A stretch of 21,393 bases of DNA from Plakobranchus ocellatus (lineage: Eukaryota > Mollusca > Gastropoda > Plakobranchidae): NCBI GenBank assembly GCA_019648995.1, contig BLXT01004106.1:462340-483732 (forward strand), given 5' to 3'. Both the position numbers and the translations under genes were made by a program. The notes under the pieces are model-generated. The model saw only the letters and a list, made by a program, of their open reading frames with translations. It ran no database searches and was not told the origin of the DNA. The number at the start of each line of letters is the position of its first letter. Within the stretch, counting starts at the first letter, position 1. Positions 19,458 through 21,393 of this stretch are shown here, piece by piece.

Positions 19458-19567
19458 CGATATAAAAGTTGCAAATCGGGGTGACCTTGGCTTTTGTCCT
19501 TTGACCTGTTCATGGACATAGAGCATCAGTCTGCGCTCCTTTTCACAGGTTGTCATTGTCTCATCGG
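19458..19567 (-). CDS. Exon 1 of window: N-terminal part of thyroglobulin-1-like module A
   Basis: The exon enters in phase 1 after acceptor ctaccag and leaves in phase 0 at donor TCG|gtaag. It encodes about 36 residues, including DETMTTCEKERRLMLYVHEQ, then a basic stretch, ending ATFIS. The first cysteine followed by EKERR matches the start of thyroglobulin type-1 repeats, where a Cys precedes a helical, charged ER-rich segment. It continues directly into the exon at 18577-18775, which supplies the other five cysteines. A related segment, MTMCQKVKRFMDF, is found in the exon at 6402-6707. This is the most upstream exon I can support; at least one more must lie beyond 21393 or go unrecognised to its right. 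Confidence 0.85.
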
Positions 19568-19728
19568 CTGGTAGAAAAGATGGTAAAAGCAGAATATTTT
19601 TCTTTAATTCTTGACAACCAGTAAAAGAAACTTTATAACATTATAGCTTCAAAAGTTAGTAGACCAGGGAAAGAATAAGAAGAAGAAATCTTCGAGAAAA
19701 CAAAAAAAAACAACCTCGAAAAAAAATA

Positions 19729-19925
19729 ATGATGGTGTTGGTGGTGATGATAATAGTAAGGATGACGTAATGAGACAATGAGGATGAATGATCATGATGA
19801 TGATGATAATGATGATGATGATAATGATGATGATGATGTTGATATCAGTGAAGATGAACAAAGAAATAGATAATCATGATTTTGATGATGACGTTGGTAG
19901 TGGTGAGGATGATGATGATGGTGAC
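19729..19925. repeat. GAT/ATG trinucleotide-rich repeat
   Basis: An imperfect triplet tract (GATGATGAT with GATAAT, GGTGAT, GATGAC variants) in the 5' flanking intron. The isoleucine-run reading frame on the minus strand is a product of the repeat and is not a gene. Confidence 0.92.
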
Positions 19926-20649
19926 AAAAGATCAAGATGAAAGTGATCATCATAACATACATCATGATTTGTTATAAAAAAGACAAAAGAGATAAGACCA
20001 TGACTGCTAGATTCAACACTAAATACAAACACTGACATTGGATTTGAACTATGAACGATCCTAAAGTCCTTGCTTGGGTCTGTTTGGACAGGTTTGAAAG
20101 ACTTAGTTCACTTTGATTGTTATCATTACAATCCTACTTAAAATGAAAACAGGCAAAAATAAAGAAAAATGGATCATATTAAAAAAAATATATGATGATC
20201 TCTGCACAAATTAAAGGGAACTCTAAGTAAAATAACCAAAATTAGCAGATTAAAACAAACAAAATCACAGAAACTGCGAGTATAAAAATACCCAATTTTT
20301 AATCAATTAAAAATATATTTCTACGAACTTTTATGGGATGTTAACATGAGATTGTACTATATTTAAATGAGTTAGGAAATTGCATTTTTAACACTTAAAT
20401 CGTTAACACAGCCAAGATATTGGAGTTTTTCACTTTTAAACCATGCAGGAAAAGAAGGAAAAAGAGTCTGCTGAGCGATTTTTCTTTTTTTTTTTTTGCC
20501 AAGTTTTACATACGACATCCAATTCATTTGGACTGGTCTAAAAACTTGGATAATAACTAGGAAGATGAATATTTCTAATACTTGAGGAATATAATAAGCA
20601 GGAAAAGTAGAAGTAAAACAAAAAGATGAAAAACCTTTATCTTATTCTT

Positions 20650-20665
<16 letters not shown>

Positions 20666-20681
<16 letters not shown>

Positions 20682-20710
20682 TACATATGTATATATATAT
20701 ATATATATAT

Positions 20711-20755
<45 letters not shown>

Positions 20756-20894
20756 GTGAAGCAATGAATAGAGGACGAGGCCATTATATTATTGGCTTTT
20801 TAATAGCATTCAGCCATTGACGAGTGTTTCATTCTTTGAACTTTGAAAACAGTAATAATATGGACAATAAGAAGAGGAATTTATATATATATAT

Positions 20895-20935
<41 letters not shown>

Positions 20936-21058
20936 GTGAAGCAATGAATAGAGGGACGAGGCCATTATATTATTGGCTTCTTAATAGATTCAGCCATTGA
21001 CGAGTGTTTCATTCTTTGAACTTTGAAAACAGTAATAATATGGACAATAAGAAGAGGA
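20666..21058. repeat. 180-bp tandem duplication flanked by (TA)n tracts
   Basis: The block starting TTAGAAAATGTGAAGCAATG at 20747 recurs at 20927, exactly 180 bp on, and both continue through GACGAGGCCATTATATTATTGGCTT to GACAATAAGAAGAGGA (ending about 20878 and 21058). Differences are few: one extra G and two missing bases in copy 2. Each copy is preceded by a long (TA)n tract containing one TTACATATATA interruption (about 20666-20746 and 20881-20926). The duplication unit therefore includes its own AT microsatellite. Confidence 0.92.
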
Positions 21059-21393
21059 CAAGAATAAAGAGGGAGGGTAACAGAAATGGGGCAGAAGGGA
21101 GGAAAAGAAAGAAAAAGAGGAGGCGAAGGGTGATTAGAGCAAGGGATGTAAATAAAGAGGAGAAAGAATGAGAAGAGAGGAGATGGTAAGGAGGAGAAAA
21201 AGGATTAATAGAAAAGGGGAATGGAGAATGAGAAGGCAGGAGAAGAAGGAGAAAAAAAAAAGGATGATGAGTTGAAGGGAGAAAGATGGAGAGGGCAAAC
21301 AACGATGTAGAGGAGACAGTGGGAAAGGGAAACAGGAGGAAGAGGGGATAGTCAACAACCCTGAGAATCAGTAAAAGGGGAAAAGGTTGAGAA
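21044..21393. repeat. Long polypurine (G/A) tract
   Basis: About 350 bases that are almost entirely G and A on the plus strand (GAGGAGAAA-type units) with scattered T. Minus-strand frames through it give Ser/Phe/Leu/Pro-rich false proteins. It continues past the window edge. Confidence 0.85.

Larger units (their letters stand above)
1590..19567 (-). other. Interior of a multi-exon mosaic extracellular protein gene (16 exons, both ends outside window)
   Basis: Sixteen minus-strand coding segments totalling 2268 nt (756 codons) join in one frame. Intron phases from 5' to 3' are 0,1,0,2,1,1,0,2,1,1,1,1,1,1,1, and each exon's entry phase matches the exit phase of the one before. Every acceptor is AG; donors are GT, mostly gtaag, gtgag or gtatg. 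The product is cysteine-rich: two thyroglobulin-1-like modules, two SEA-like domains, one WAP, five EGF and one Lustrin-type domain. Such domains occur in secreted matrix or membrane-tethered animal proteins. N-glycosylation sequons are visible (NDT, NLT, NET). No start, signal peptide, membrane anchor or stop codon belongs to the reconstruction, so the localisation is inferred from domain types. I do not recognise a named orthologue. Confidence 0.9.
19568..21393 (-). other. Upstream intron or flank, no recognised exon
   Basis: Because the exon at 19458-19567 begins with an acceptor in phase 1, this is intron sequence at least at its left. It holds the GAT repeat, the (TA)n and 180-bp duplication and the polypurine tract. 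The interval 19930-20640 is AT-rich with no exon visible. Confidence 0.75.

Noticed and set aside
19649-19861. Minus-strand frame with a long isoleucine run
   Set aside because: Translation of the GAT triplet repeat.
20626-20820. Plus-strand open frame with Ile/Tyr runs
   Set aside because: It is a translation of the (TA)n microsatellite and part of the 180-bp duplicate; no domain and no codon signal.
21009-21358. Two overlapping minus-strand Ser/Phe/Leu/Pro-rich frames
   Set aside because: Products of the polypurine tract; stop codons are simply rare in such composition.
1-21393. CRISPR arrays, operons, tRNA or rRNA genes
   Set aside because: No regularly spaced repeats, no tandem same-strand ORFs of bacterial type and no recognisable RNA gene; the tandem repeats present are micro- or minisatellites in a spliced animal gene.

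Overview
The window is AT-rich animal (metazoan) genomic DNA. It carries the interior of one large, minus-strand, intron-rich gene for a secreted or cell-surface mosaic protein. No bacterial-type gene, operon, rRNA, tRNA or CRISPR array was found. Sixteen exons were reconstructed between 19567 and 1590 (the transcript runs from high to low coordinates), joined by GT/AG splice sites. Reading phases agree across all 15 junctions, and together they encode about 756 codons with no stop. No start codon, signal peptide, transmembrane segment or 3' end is present, so both ends of the gene lie outside the window. Introns are about 0.6-2 kb. The domain types (Lustrin-type cysteine-rich, WAP, EGF, SEA-like, thyroglobulin-1-like) and the transposon remnants fit an invertebrate, for example a lophotrochozoan or cnidarian, but the phylum cannot be fixed from this sequence.

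Domain order, N to C: thyroglobulin-1-like module A (19458-19567 plus 18577-18775); SEA-like domain 1 in three exons (17862-17956, 16228-16289, 14592-14731); WAP four-disulfide core (13301-13444); SEA-like domain 2 in three exons (12141-12256, 11264-11376, 9968-10119); EGF plus linker (8346-8564); EGF (7534-7647); EGF fused to the N half of thyroglobulin-1-like module B (6402-6707); C half of module B (5354-5476); EGF (4459-4575); Lustrin-type Cys-rich (3665-3799); EGF (1590-1712). Most module boundaries are phase-1 introns, the signature of exon shuffling. Both SEA-like domains have the same 1-0-2-1 phase pattern, so they probably arose by duplication of a three-exon unit. SEA-like domain 2 has a furin-type RKRR site in the loop where classical SEA domains self-cleave. 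SEA-like domain 1 has GCVVV at the equivalent place.

Introns and flanks hold: a broken LINE-type reverse transcriptase (about 190-1463, plus strand) and a second 3' tail of the same family (17436-17647); a decayed Tc1/mariner transposase (about 16870-17395, minus); a roughly 305-bp element with TIRs and TTAA ends, like a piggyBac-type MITE (8839-9151); a tandem triplication of the splice acceptor and 5' part of one SEA exon (about 14680-14925); 96-bp and 180-bp tandem duplications; and many microsatellites. The far left (1-1589) and far right (19568-21393) are intronic or flanking sequence with no recognised host exon.
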